NCBI GenBank assembly: GCA_021401465.1
Contig: JADDMT010000011.1
Span: 62,001-126,000, forward strand
Direction: 5' to 3'
DNA: 64,000 bases
Source of the DNA: Teratosphaeria epicoccoides
Lineage: Eukaryota > Ascomycota > Dothideomycetes > Mycosphaerellales > Teratosphaeriaceae
The notes under the pieces were generated by a model that did not search any database, was not told the DNA's origin, and saw nothing but the letters and a program-made list of their open reading frames with translations. The translations under genes were made by a program, and so were the position numbers. Positions 10,923-21,140 of the stretch are shown here, piece by piece. The first letter of the stretch is position 1. Every line of letters starts with the position of its first letter.

Positions 10923-11821
10923 CTTGACGTTGGTGATGTGGTGTGCTGTTGTAGGCTGTTAAGTGGTGATAGGATGATAGGATGATGGATGGTGCTGCGA
11001 TCTACGAGCAGACTTATATATGCGTTGCTGAACCAGATCCCTTGTCGTCTACAAGTGACAATAGGTCTTCTCGAGGTCATCATGTCAGATGTGCTCTCAG
11101 GCACACTGCCCAGCGTGGATTGGCCGAGCGCGTTGTCGATGCGCGATATTTGAGCTCCGTAAGAAGCTCGTACCTGTGCATTGACGCCGAGTTGACACTG
11201 CAGGTGGAGTCTAGATCTGAGACTACATGAGTCCACAGGGTGAATTGGCAACGCGATGCCGCTGCGTTGTGACCCGCGCTGCTGGCGATATATGCTCCTT
11301 CGATGACCGACCACAGCTCGTGTTGCTATTGCCATTGAGCCAGGACGCGTGCTCTGCGCCACAGGGAAAGAACCCTCTTAGGGCCCTTCGGCGCATCCTT
11401 CATAGTATCCCATGCTTCTGTGTCAAGCACTGGGTACTGGATATCATCGCCTGTACGACGAATAAGTTGTGTCTTCCAGCTTACATGATATCCAACCGCA
11501 TTCTGCCAAGCATGCTGGGCAACTAACCGCTGACGGACGTCAGAGTCACGATGCCAATTGTTCGCCGATCGCCACGGCCTTAGCCGAACAAGTCGAACGC
11601 CCAAAACAGTCTCACAAGTACCTTTACACACCACGTCGAAGCAGTATCTCTCTGCTTCTCGAACGGTGAAGAATTGATAGATCTCAGTTGGCTGTAGGGT
11701 AGCGCATCCAGGACACTTTGGTCCAACCCTGAGTGGCGACACTAGAGAAAGATGCAACAAGCGAGTACCACAACAGGTAAAGGGTGCACGTTCCCTTCCC
11801 ACCGCCGAGTCTGCAAGGGGA
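10923..11821. other. Intergenic: promoter of the small peptide gene and 3' flank of the zinc-finger gene
   Basis: Contains the TATA element below. A minus-strand frame at 11326-11835 begins only at GTG and was rejected. Nothing else is supported. Confidence 0.6.
11013..11020 (-). promoter_or_regulatory. TATA box upstream of small peptide gene
   Basis: TATATAAG on the minus strand, about 91 bp before the ATG at 10922. The leader between them is rich in CA-type triplets, as in strongly expressed fungal genes. Its fit to the small ORF is a main reason for believing the gene. Confidence 0.5.
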
Positions 11822-13378
11822 TCACGCACCACCACTCATCCCCATCAACGCCCCGACAGCATCTGCCTCCGCCTCTTGCTGCTTCAAGGGCGTATTTTGC
11901 GCACTCCTCGCCCTCTCCCTCTGCGCCTTGATCCGCTCATAACTCTTCATCTGATCGGACAAGAAGTTATCATACGGGTCTGCATCGCCGTCGAAGCCCC
12001 CGCTCTTTCCGGTAGGCGGCGGAGACGGTGAAGAGTCTACGGCAGCCGCCGGCGAACCACTCTCGTCTGCGTCGCGCATGATCGTATCGTGTTTGTCATG
12101 GCGCAAAGGGGCAGGTTGAATTCGGGTAGGCTTCTCGCGTCTCCATATCGGATCTGAAGGCTCGAATGGGATCTTCTTGGCTGGCTCGATGTCCGCTTCC
12201 ATCGCCGCTAACACATCGGGGTCGACGTTTCCCATCTGCCTGGCCTCAGCCAACTCACTCTCCATGACCGCCTCAAGCCACACCTCTTTCTTCAGCCACT
12301 CTTGTCTCCTCTCCTCTTCCAATGCGTCAACCTCTCTCTTCAGCTCCGCCTGCTCCTGCTCTGCCCATCGCAACTGCCGCCTCAACAATCTCATGAGCTG
12401 ATCAGCAGCAATGCTACTTTCCCACGTCGTAAAATTAATATCGGGTGGGTAGTGGATCATGAACCCTGGCTGGCCAGTGATTGGGTGGTGTGCCGGCATG
12501 TACGTGATGTTGTCGTTGGCGGGCGAGGGGCTCACGGGCGTACCGTCTTCGTCTTCGACCGGACCGACAGTCCAGACGCTGCCGTATTTCAGATCGTCGG
12601 AGATGCCGTTAGTGATTTTGTTCTTGCGTTTGGAGTTTGAGGCTGGATCTGCTGAGGCAGAGGCTGCGGCGGCAGCACCTCGCGGTTGCTCGGGCTCGTG
12701 CACGGTACGCATGTGCTTGGCTAAGGCATCAGACCTGGTGAAGGCTTTGTCGCACTCTGCAGCTCGTCAGTATCGCGTGATAAGATGGAGCAATATGAAA
12801 TTTGTAGTACCTGGTAAAGCACAAAAGTACGGCTTCTCCTTGGTATGGCTTCGCATATGCGCCTTCAACGCATACCCGCTAGGATGGTTGCTCGCCTTAC
12901 GCTGACACTCTCCCCATTCGCACACATATTTCGTCCTCTTCGGTCCGCCTGTAGCACAATGTGTACTCTGTACATGTGCGACCAAATCGTCGTTGTTGTC
13001 TGCCGTCCCGAACGGACAATCCTTCCACAAGCACTGCGTTTGCGCCTCATCGTTCAGGTCCCACTCGGAGTGCGTATTCGGCTCGTCGGGCGCATCGCTG
13101 AAGCTGTCTTCGGAGAGCGAGATGTTGTCGTCGTCAGGCGGTGCATCTGGTGGTGCGGACGATGCTGCACGGTCATTGGGTGCGACCTGCGTGATGGTCG
13201 AGGGGGCTTGGCCTGTCTTACGGCGCTTAGCTGGTGGTTGGGCCTCGCCGCGACTGCGATCGACGCTCAGACGTGGTGAAGGGGCGGCGGTGGAGCGGTG
13301 ATCGTCCTCGTCGAGGTTATCGATGCTGGGGACGTCGCTCAGTTCGGAGCTGAGTGATGACGCCGGCGAGTCGGCCAT
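11822..13378 (-). CDS. C2H2 zinc-finger protein, probable INO80-complex IEC1-like subunit
   Basis: Nuclear DNA- or chromatin-binding protein. Two exons, 13378-12811 and 12756-11822, give 500 residues. The 54-nt intron (GTACTA, branch ACTGACG, GCAG) falls inside the third zinc finger and splicing restores it (CALPECDKAFTRSDALAKH). Two further fingers precede it, beginning CLWKDCPFGTA and CEWGECQRKAS. An acidic Ser-rich N-terminus is followed by the fingers, a basic linker and a coiled-coil segment rich in Glu/Arg, then a Pro/Ser-rich tail. The finger spacing and KAHMRSHTKEKP linker resemble fission yeast Iec1 and its ascomycete relatives. The assignment to INO80 is by resemblance only. The ATG at 13378 (MADSPASS) is preferred over an upstream non-conserved extension. 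Confidence 0.75.
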
Positions 13379-13933
13379 GGTTGCGCGACCAGAATGCTGT
13401 GCTTGTTGATATAGGAGGGATGTTTCGAATTCAGGCCGAGTTGTTGTATACAGTCGCGAGACCGGCCACGAATCCACGCATGTCCGAGGTGTAATATTCT
13501 CAAATTCGCGAACCTTCAACTTCTTCAACAACAACACATTTACACGCTACTCGCCACCAGCGATAGCTGTTACCACATGCACTTGGACTGGCTTTTCAGT
13601 CATTCGACCTGACAATCACCGGTCACTCAATCTCGAGGGTCAGTTCAGCCGATTTATCAGTCCCTTCCGCGTCCACCACGTCTGTGTGATGAACATAGAG
13701 AATTCTGCAATGCTGATGGATCTCTCCACCTGCTTTCGGGCGTATGCGTTGAGAACCGAATGCGGATTATTCCAAGCCTACACTTGATCTGACCTTCCCT
13801 TATTAACACCAAGCAATTTTCGAGCACATGAGGACTATGTCAATGCAAGTGGCTGACAATGAGTGCCGCAGCAGGCAGTGCATACAGTATATACATCGAT
13901 CACACGTTGTCCTATCCAAGCCGTCACCCTCTC
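13379..13933. other. Intergenic, no gene seen
   Basis: Promoter side of the zinc-finger gene and 3' flank of the aldo-keto reductase. No supported frame. Confidence 0.6.
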
Positions 13934-15028
13934 TCACTCCCTCAGCGGTGCACTATTCCCAAAACACAGCGCCGCCTGTGGCCCTCCATACCTCCCACCC
14001 GCAAACCCTCCCTCAGCTGCGAACTTCTCCAATAACGCGTCAATCTCCTTTGCATCACTCTCCTTCAACTCCGTCACCACCATATTCTCCTTGACCCTCT
14101 CCGCCGTCGTCGCTCCCGGAATTGGCAGCAGAACTGGCACACCATCTTTCCCGCTCTTCGCCAGTATCCACGAAATCGCCAACTGCCCTGGCTTCACCCC
14201 TTTCTTCTCCGCCAGCCTCTCAACTTCATCTACCAATTCTATATTCTTCGGGAAATTCTCTGGCGAAAAACGCGGCATGTGTCTTCTAATATCATTCTCC
14301 GAAAGATCCTCCAGCTTCTTGACCTGACCCGTCAAGAAGCCACGGCCAAGTGGCGAGTAAGCCACAATAGGGATATCCAGCTCCTTGCACACCGCCGCGA
14401 TCCCGTTATCCACAATCTCCGTCGCCCAGAGCGAGAACTCCTGCTCCACAGCCACAATTTTCGTAATCTTACTCGCCCGCCGGATCGTGTCAGCCGAGCA
14501 CTCGCTCAACGCCACGCCGCCCAGCTTCCCAGCATCCACGAATTCCTTCGCCGCCTTCATCGTGACTTCAATCGGCGTCTTCGGGTCCACGCGCGCAGAT
14601 TCCCAGATGTCTAATTTCTTGCCCATCTTGCCAAGCACGTCCACAGCTTCTTGAATACTCCGTCGAGTATTTTCTGCACTGCCATCGACTTGCATCGAAT
14701 CGTGCTTCATGCCACCTTTGATCGAGACGACGACCTTTTCCACGTCCTCTGGATACTTTTGGAAGTAATCGACGAGCAAATGCAGAGAGTTGCGTTGAGC
14801 ATTTCCGTAGATCTCGCCTCCGTTCCAAAAGTTGGCGCCCTGGTTGATGGCTTCTTTCATGGCCGCAAAAGACTGTTCGATTGGCGGTGCTGGATCTCGC
14901 CACGTCAGGCCCATGAGCCCGAAGCCCAATTGCGAAATCTTCTGGCCCGTCATCTCGACGGTCTTGATGTTGGACTTGTAATGCATGCCCAAGGCTGACT
15001 CGGCCTTGTCGATAATCTTGGAAGCCAT
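13934..15028 (-). CDS. Aldo-keto reductase, pyridoxal reductase (Plr1/YakC)-like
   Basis: NADPH-dependent oxidoreductase of the AKR8-like group that interconverts pyridoxal and pyridoxine (vitamin B6 salvage). Single exon, 364 residues from ATG 15028 (MASKIIDKAES). A longer reading from upstream is possible but unlike the family. The TIM-barrel order is clear: LGFGLMGLTW near the N-terminus, FWNGGEIYGNAQ with the catalytic tyrosine, VVVSIKGG with the lysine, and late GVPVLLPIPGATTAERV for cofactor binding. Where many AKRs have a histidine, this protein reads ARVDPKTP, as I recall from the Plr1 group. Substrate is inferred from subgroup resemblance. No neighbours point to a pathway. Confidence 0.85.
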   Translation of the reverse strand: MASKIIDKAESALGMHYKSNIKTVEMTGQKISQLGFGLMGLTWRDPAPPIEQSFAAMKEAINQGANFWNGGEIYGNAQRNSLHLLVDYFQKYPEDVEKVVVSIKGGMKHDSMQVDGSAENTRRSIQEAVDVLGKMGKKLDIWESARVDPKTPIEVTMKAAKEFVDAGKLGGVALSECSADTIRRASKITKIVAVEQEFSLWATEIVDNGIAAVCKELDIPIVAYSPLGRGFLTGQVKKLEDLSENDIRRHMPRFSPENFPKNIELVDEVERLAEKKGVKPGQLAISWILAKSGKDGVPVLLPIPGATTAERVKENMVVTELKESDAKEIDALLEKFAAEGGFAGGRYGGPQAALCFGNSAPLRE

Positions 15029-15803
15029 TGCCACAGGTCGGTCTGTAGATACTTGCCAAGACGTGCTGGACAGGTTCTCAGAGTCTTGATGCTTCAATGG
15101 GTTCCGAAAAGCTCCTCGCCCGTTTCTCGACTGGCGGCACGTTATGCTCCTCTCAGATGAAGTCCCGGCCTCTTCGCAATGTTTGCTTTGTCCAATATGT
15201 GACGCAAAGACGAACTCAAGACAATTGTGCGGGTTGACTTGAGCGCGGCAAGTCTAACGTCGATTTCCAACACAATTAGAAGCCTTTCCTGCCACTTATA
15301 GTGCCTCGTGGTATCGCTTCTCCAGACTGTCGTGAAGATGCATACCGGAGTCAGAATAATGGCAGTTTTTGAACGTAGATTGAGGTTGCAAAGGCCGTAG
15401 AGGGGCAAAGGCAATCTTGACGCAATTGATCATGATTGCGCTCCAACAAGCAGAAATACTCATCAGAGCATACCTAAGCAAGCTATTGGACAACAATGCG
15501 CATTCTCCCAACCAAGCGTACATATGCTCAGGAGAGGTGGGCAGGTACACCAATACGCACAACGCGAGTAAGGGAGCGGTCAGATGAGCTAAGATGTATC
15601 AATCGAGAAAACATATGTACTAACACAGGGTATCATCACAAATATCTTGCAACCCATACTTTCAGTTTTGATCAGCCTGTCTATACGCCCTTCCGCCTCT
15701 TCCCTCAACCCTCCCTTCCTAACTGCATCCACATTTGGCAGAACCAGCAACCCTTTCCTTCAAACCCAATCACCTTCCTCTTCGGCTCAGGGAACGGGAT
15801 GTC
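15029..15803. other. Intergenic, no gene seen
   Basis: Promoter of the aldo-keto reductase and 3' flank of the phosphatase gene. Plus-strand frames here are short and partly antisense to the phosphatase tail. Confidence 0.6.
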
Positions 15804-18157
15804 CTACCATTTCTTTCCCTGGCTTGCATACGCACTACTCGCCAGCGCTGGAATGCTGAATCCATAGCCCTCGGTGTGACCTTCACGGTCGCTAGGATTC
15901 TTCTCGACACGAATAGAGACGTCAAGACCGTCGACGTCCAACAGCCCGGTCTTCTTGAAACCGCTTGCGGCCGGGTGCTTGGTGCCGGCTTCTTGCTCGC
16001 CAGTGTGGAGAGGCTCCCGCGGATTCTTCGAAGGGTGGAATTCATGGCCCTTGGCCTCACCATTGATGCCATGGGTCACTGGTGCTGCCCCGTTCACTTG
16101 CGTACCTGTATGCGAGTGGCTCTCGGTGATGATGGCGTAGTTGCGGCTTGGCATGGTCGCGTGGTTCTTTGCGGCTGTCTTTGGCTTGACACCGGGCTCG
16201 CCTGCGAGGTAAATTCAGTACCTACCAACTGATCCTTTCGAATAGTGAGCTGTCTTACCTTCACCAGGATTCTTGTCAAACAGTTCAAGGAGTGTCTCAT
16301 CGGTCTCGCTATCCAAGTGGTGGATTTTGTTGCGCCGTGCCAGCAAGTTAGCAACAGCCTGTGGTGGCGGCTTGTTAGTGATAGCACTGCTGACAATATT
16401 CGGCATGTACCGCCAGTCGTTTTCAGCAGCGATATTCAGCTTCGGATTCGAATAGAAACGCCCCATAGCCGCCAAATGGACGTCTCCACCCAGGATGGAT
16501 ACGCGAGTGGAGTGCTCCTTAGCCAGATTCTGGAGTCTGAGCACCAGCGCCTTGCGCTCTTTCTTGTGCTGATGCGCCGTGTAATGGTCGTCCAAGTCAT
16601 CCAACAAATCGACGTTACCGTCAAAGTGATTGAAGAAACCTCCAGCAAGACCGAAACGCTTGTTCAAGAATCGAATGGGTCCAATGATAGGTGACTGCAG
16701 GATGTTCTCGAGCCACTGGAGACGTGGATACGCGATCGGAACGCCAAGCAAGAGCACCAAATGCTTGATGGTGCCGTTCGACGCTGCAATCTGCTGGCTT
16801 GCGTGCCTGAAGATGAGATCGTAGGTCTCCGGGTAGTTGATCTGATGGCGAGTGCGCTCTGTCCGAGCGTCGATACCGATGAAAGCTATGCGCTTGCCAA
16901 GCTGGCAGTAGATGCTCCTACTCCTCTCTTCGACGTATGGACCAGGGCTGCGGCCAATGATGTAGCTGGGGTCCTCGCCCTGCGGAGTTGCCACGTAAGT
17001 GTCCTTGAGCTGGATGGAGTCGATAGCTGGTGCCCCATCTGCATGTGTTGTCTGCGGCGCATCTGTCGTGTACGTCGATTTGGGTGGCGGAATGTGATGC
17101 TGGAAGAGCATGTAGTACTTGTGTGCCACACCACCAATGCCGCGAAATACAGGACATTTCATGAAGTGGTCAGTGTAGGACCCGAACCCATCAATGATGT
17201 CGTGGTCGTCCCAGATGTTCAGTTGGGGAATCTGGCCATTGGCGCTGGCAAAAGGCTCTGCGCTGTACCATCTTACGTAGTTGTCGAAATAGTAGTCATC
17301 ACACCTTGCGCGCATCTCCTCGTTAAATGGAAACTCGCGGCGCCTCTTTGGATTGCCAATATCAGTCCATGGCTTCAACGGCCCGTTCACACGCACGCCA
17401 TCGTTATAGATCTGGTCGCCACCACCAATCATGACGTGGAATGGCTGCTGCTCGTGGACGCGCAACACATCATTCCATAGCGCTGGACCTGACCACGCAT
17501 CCTCATCTGTGCCCACGGAGAAGCCATTGCAAGAGTGGAACATGATCCTCATGCTCTCGTGCTTGGATGGAACCACAAATCGCTTAGACCTGTCAAGATT
17601 CGGCTTCTCGCCTTTGGCAGACACCATGTTTGCAACACTGTACTCCCATGCACTCTCCTGCTCTAGGAACGGCACATCGATGCTGTACTGCCAGAAGGCT
17701 TTGCGCGGATCCTGAATAACTTCGTTCCTTGGAACATCCGATCCTGGCTCGCAGAGTGACCGTTCGTGGGACCAGCTGCAGCAACTGGACCCGCGCCGGC
17801 CAGTCTGAGCTGACCAGGGACTTGGCCTGGCGTGGTGACCAACAACACACTGCCATGCCATATCGGGCGCTCGGTGTGCTCACCACTCATGCGCCGATAG
17901 TTGAGAAGCGGTCCGCAGAGGATCTCAACGCTGCCCGTGGAAGCTCCGTTGATTCGCGGTCCTGTCCCAATGCCATTCGCTTGTTGCACCACTTTCTGCT
18001 GCGTTTCTTGCACAGTCGCGCTGCGTCGTCCAAGCCCGTCAACATCCGTCGTCTGATGCTTCATCGCGCCTGCCGCTGCACCCGCCGCCGTCTGATGGTG
18101 ACTGGAAGGCTGCGTCTCTCCTCCCAACTGCCTTCTATCCTCGAGGTCCGTTGCCAT
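15804..18157 (-). CDS. PhoD-like metallophosphatase, with apparent internal frameshift
   Basis: Predicted metal-dependent phosphatase/phosphodiesterase of the fungal PhoD-like family. Starts at ATG 18157. A last intron (16202-16258, GTAAGA, branch TACTGAA, GCAG) joins the body to the C-terminal exon 16201-15804. Metal-binding motifs are present: IGGGDQIYNDG, NIWDDHDIIDGFGSY and LGGDVHLAAMG. The reading frame shifts at about 17711-17720. Upstream frame ends ...MFQGTKLF and the downstream frame continues QDPRKAFWQYSID; one extra base would join them smoothly. No GT-AG intron fits the site. This is either a sequencing error in an intact gene or a real inactivating deletion. The rest, including the long C-terminus, is undamaged, which favours error. 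Confidence 0.85.
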
Positions 18158-18708
18158 GTTTGTTGTTGTACGATGCAGCACTGTAACTGCAGCGTGCTTA
18201 TTAAAGAGTGCAGGGATAAAGGCCGTTAATTACAAGGGCGACTCGGAAGGAAAACAAGGGTAAGTTGCATGCGTCAAGGGAGCGACAGGTGAGAAATCAG
18301 ACGACGGACAGCGTGCAGTAAAGGAAGGGCTGAATGGAGGCACAAACCCATAGCGCGTGCATAGACGGGTCAAGGTTGCCATCGCCAAGCTTATACTGCG
18401 CCTTGGCTTTTCTCGGCGGAGCTCCACTCGTCGTGTCACGTCACGGAACAGCGACCGCTTGACGAGCATGTTCGGCGCATGTTGACGTGACGAGGCGCAT
18501 GCTGTTCGTATAGTCGTCAAACCTATGCTGCGATATGATGAATAAGACTTGTGTGACGGTTCAAGAAATGGTCAAGTTTGGGGTGAACCCATATGCACAA
18601 TGACCGCATTGACTTGATCGAACACGCTAATCGAAAGACATGTACAGATTTCAATGCTTGACTCGCTCGCCACCAGCGGACTGGGTACTGGAAATCCGTT
18701 TGGTGTGC
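18158..18708. other. Intergenic, no gene seen
   Basis: Promoter of the phosphatase and 3' flank of the AT-hook gene. No supported open frame. Confidence 0.6.
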
Positions 18709-20005
18709 TCAGAAGTGCTTCTCGAATTCCTCCAGGTTCACGACATTGTCCACGGTGACGACCGGCGACAGCCGCGTACCTCTCCCAGCACGAGCGTCTG
18801 CACGAAATCCACGAACGAGCTTCCTCCTCTTCCATCTACCTTGAGCCGCCGCAATGGCCTTACCATCCCCAAACCAGACGGTCTTCCTCACCTTCTTGCG
18901 CGATGTAGCACCACGCGCAGTCAATTTGTTCCTTGAGCTTGGGACCACCGGCTCTGTGACTCGTTTGAAAGACCGGGTGGACCGACATGACTTGCGCTCC
19001 TGTAGCTTCTGGCGCTTGTCCGAGCTCCGTGTGCGACCCATAACAGCCACGTCTGCGCCCACAATTGGGTGCCTCCGGTGCTCCCTCGGACGACCACGCT
19101 TCTTAGGAAGGGGCGCAAGCGGCTCCTCCCGCAAGTGGTTCTGGTCTCCGCTGTAGCCAAGGTCCTCTTCTGCCTCCTGGACATTGTCGGCGAGGAATTG
19201 ATCCGTAGCGCGTGAGCGGTTTTGCTTCGGCGCACCAGCTCTTGACCCTTCCGAGATATTGCGCGGGAGCTTAGCCCCACCGCCGTTTCCGAAGATATTA
19301 CCGCCATCTTCGAGCGTCTGGAAGTCGTCGTGCAGATCGCCAAGTCCACCAGCAAGAAACCGTTCACCAGTGCTTGCAAAAGCTCTGAGACCATCGGAGG
19401 ACGTAGTTTTGTCGCGCTCGCCAAGGCCGCCGCTCATCATGAACTCATCAGCGCTGGAGCCGTCGTATGATGTAGTGTGGTCGCGCTCTTCAAGGTCGGT
19501 GCTCATGGCGAAGTCGTTCCGCGCCGAAGCAGCTGCGGCTAGCTTTTGCGCCTTTCCACCCTGTGCTCCACCAAAGAAGCCATGTTTCTTTGGAGTGAGC
19601 TTCGTTGGCGTCGCCAGGACCGAGTGCCTCTTATTGATCCTTGGGTCAATGCGGTATTGAGTGTCTCCTCTAGCGGGTTGGCCTATGCCTCGTCAGTGAT
19701 ACGGGCGGGAGTCAAAGTGTGAATCTGCTCTAGCACTGACGGTCGTCGTCGCACGGATTCTCCTGATTCCCAATGCTGACTTGCTTGGAACTTGGCCTCC
19801 CGTACTTCTTGGAGGATTCGGTGCTCGTTGGTATCCTGCTGTTCTTGTTGCCGCCATGATCGCTGTCGGACTCTTTCTCGCACCTCTCAACCTCAGCAGC
19901 GGGGTCCTGGTCCTCATTGATCTTGCCGTAGATGTCCTCGTACAATGGGAGCTGGAATGACGGATAAGTCTTCTCGGACGACGGCGGTGGTGTTAGCAGC
20001 GCCAT
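18709..20005 (-). CDS. Hypothetical basic nuclear protein with AT-hook
   Basis: Not recognised as a named family. Two exons, 20005-19741 and 19682-18709, give 412 residues. The intron (19683-19740, GTCAGT, branch CACTGACG, CATAG) splits an arginine codon and keeps frame. Features: an N-terminal Pro/Ser segment (MALLTPPPSSEKTYPSFQ), ATPTKLTPKKHGFFGG shortly after the junction, and a twice-occurring acidic motif of the form LxERDxTTSxDG. An AT-hook core KKRGRPR lies at about residue 282-288, then a strongly basic stretch containing RKVRKTVWFGDG. Likely nuclear and DNA-associated, by inference from the AT-hook and basic charge. An ATG further upstream in another frame (20120) was not used. Confidence 0.7.
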
Positions 20006-20255
20006 TGTCTGGGCGATGTTCGCTCAAGGTGTGCTGCAAGCGAGGAAGTTGATGAAGGGGTATCGAAGAGAACGAAATATCTGTCGAGGTTGTTGTTGGT
20101 GGAAGTGTTACTGTCGGCATGGAGGCAATTTAACGGACAATGTCACGGTACGAGTAATCGCACGTGCTTGAGAATGATAAGTGAAGTGGCAAAAGCACAT
20201 GCGATGGCAACAGGGGACCTTCATGTGACCTGACATCGGGCTGTCTTCATACAAT

Positions 20256-20594
20256 TTACATCTTTGGCTTTCCACTGTTCCGCAGCGCGCCCCGGTCATC
20301 AGCTGTTGGCTCTGTGTTCGACGTCTCCGCCTTCAAAGAGACAGGGTCACCCAGCATTGATGGATTCGTCTCCATCTTCTCCTGTGCCACCTTCTTCAGT
20401 GATCTCTTCTCCGGGGCTTTGTTTGGGCGGTCGTTCTCGGTCGGCTCGTTGTTTGATGTCTCGGCCTTCAAGGAGACAGGGTCGCCTAGCATTGATGGAT
20501 TGGTCTCGTTCTTGAGGTCTTTCAGCGACTTTTGACTCTGCTCGGCTGTTAATATTGGATTAATCGCAGGAAGGCTTTGGCGTACTGGTGCCAT
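20256..20594 (-). CDS. Small protein with a duplicated 45-residue module, unknown function
   Basis: 112 residues from ATG 20594 (MAPVRQSLPAINP). No known catalytic domain. The motif ETNPSMLGDPVSLKAETSN occurs twice, followed each time by EPT-x-DR. I recall similar GDPVSLKAE segments in small ascomycete proteins of unknown role. The protein is hydrophilic, with no signal peptide or membrane span, and is probably unstructured. The open frame extends 95 codons upstream, but that part does not resemble protein sequence and includes the divergent promoter with TRM11. Confidence 0.65.
   Translation of the reverse strand: MAPVRQSLPAINPILTAEQSQKSLKDLKNETNPSMLGDPVSLKAETSNNEPTENDRPNKAPEKRSLKKVAQEKMETNPSMLGDPVSLKAETSNTEPTADDRGALRNSGKPKM
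20308..20508. repeat. Two-copy direct repeat with 135-bp offset inside the small protein gene
   Basis: Two copies of about 65 bp, beginning at 20308 and 20443, are nearly identical, differing mainly at third codon positions. This shows an old in-frame duplication kept under coding constraint. Confidence 0.8.
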
Positions 20595-21140
20595 GTTGAC
20601 CTTGAGGCTACAGAGGTTGTCGACAATCTGGAAGTCGGTTGCGTGTAGCGGGTTGAATACCCTGTTAACAAAAAGGAAATGTAGTACGACTTGTAGAATC
20701 TCCCTTTCACCGCTCGCTGGGTCTATGATGCATGTACAAACACCGAGGCTCACTGAGAGATCGGCGCTACTGCATGCGAGATCTGGCACCTGACATGTGA
20801 TTGAAGCTTTTTTTTTGGAGTAAGGCACTATAACTTTCACATCATCCGTCAGGTAGTCATGTCGCCCAGCGGTTTGCATCTGACCGAATATCCTCTACAG
20901 ATAGCTGGATGACAGGAAGAAGCACGACGAGTGAAGCTGCAGGTGCTGCCGATGGACCAAGGATCTGTCAGTATGTACTATGCGATCGAAGTGGGTCTAA
21001 TAGATCTCGAACATCCGTCAACACCAAATTTCTTCCTGAACACACACAAGATTGCAACGTCGTCCCAGTGAGCCATTCTTTAGCACCGAAATTGATGCAA
21101 GAAGGTCAGAGAAGAAGATTCGTTGCGCAGGGAAACGGCA
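20595..21140. other. Divergent intergenic region
   Basis: Lies between the small duplicated-module gene (minus) and TRM11 (plus) and presumably holds both promoters. A short poly-T run occurs at about 20810. No gene seen. Confidence 0.6.

Noticed and set aside
11326..11835. 169-codon open frame on the minus strand
   Set aside because: It begins only at GTG, overlaps the end of the zinc-finger gene, and is rich in Arg/Cys/Trp with no domain, which is typical of a chance frame.
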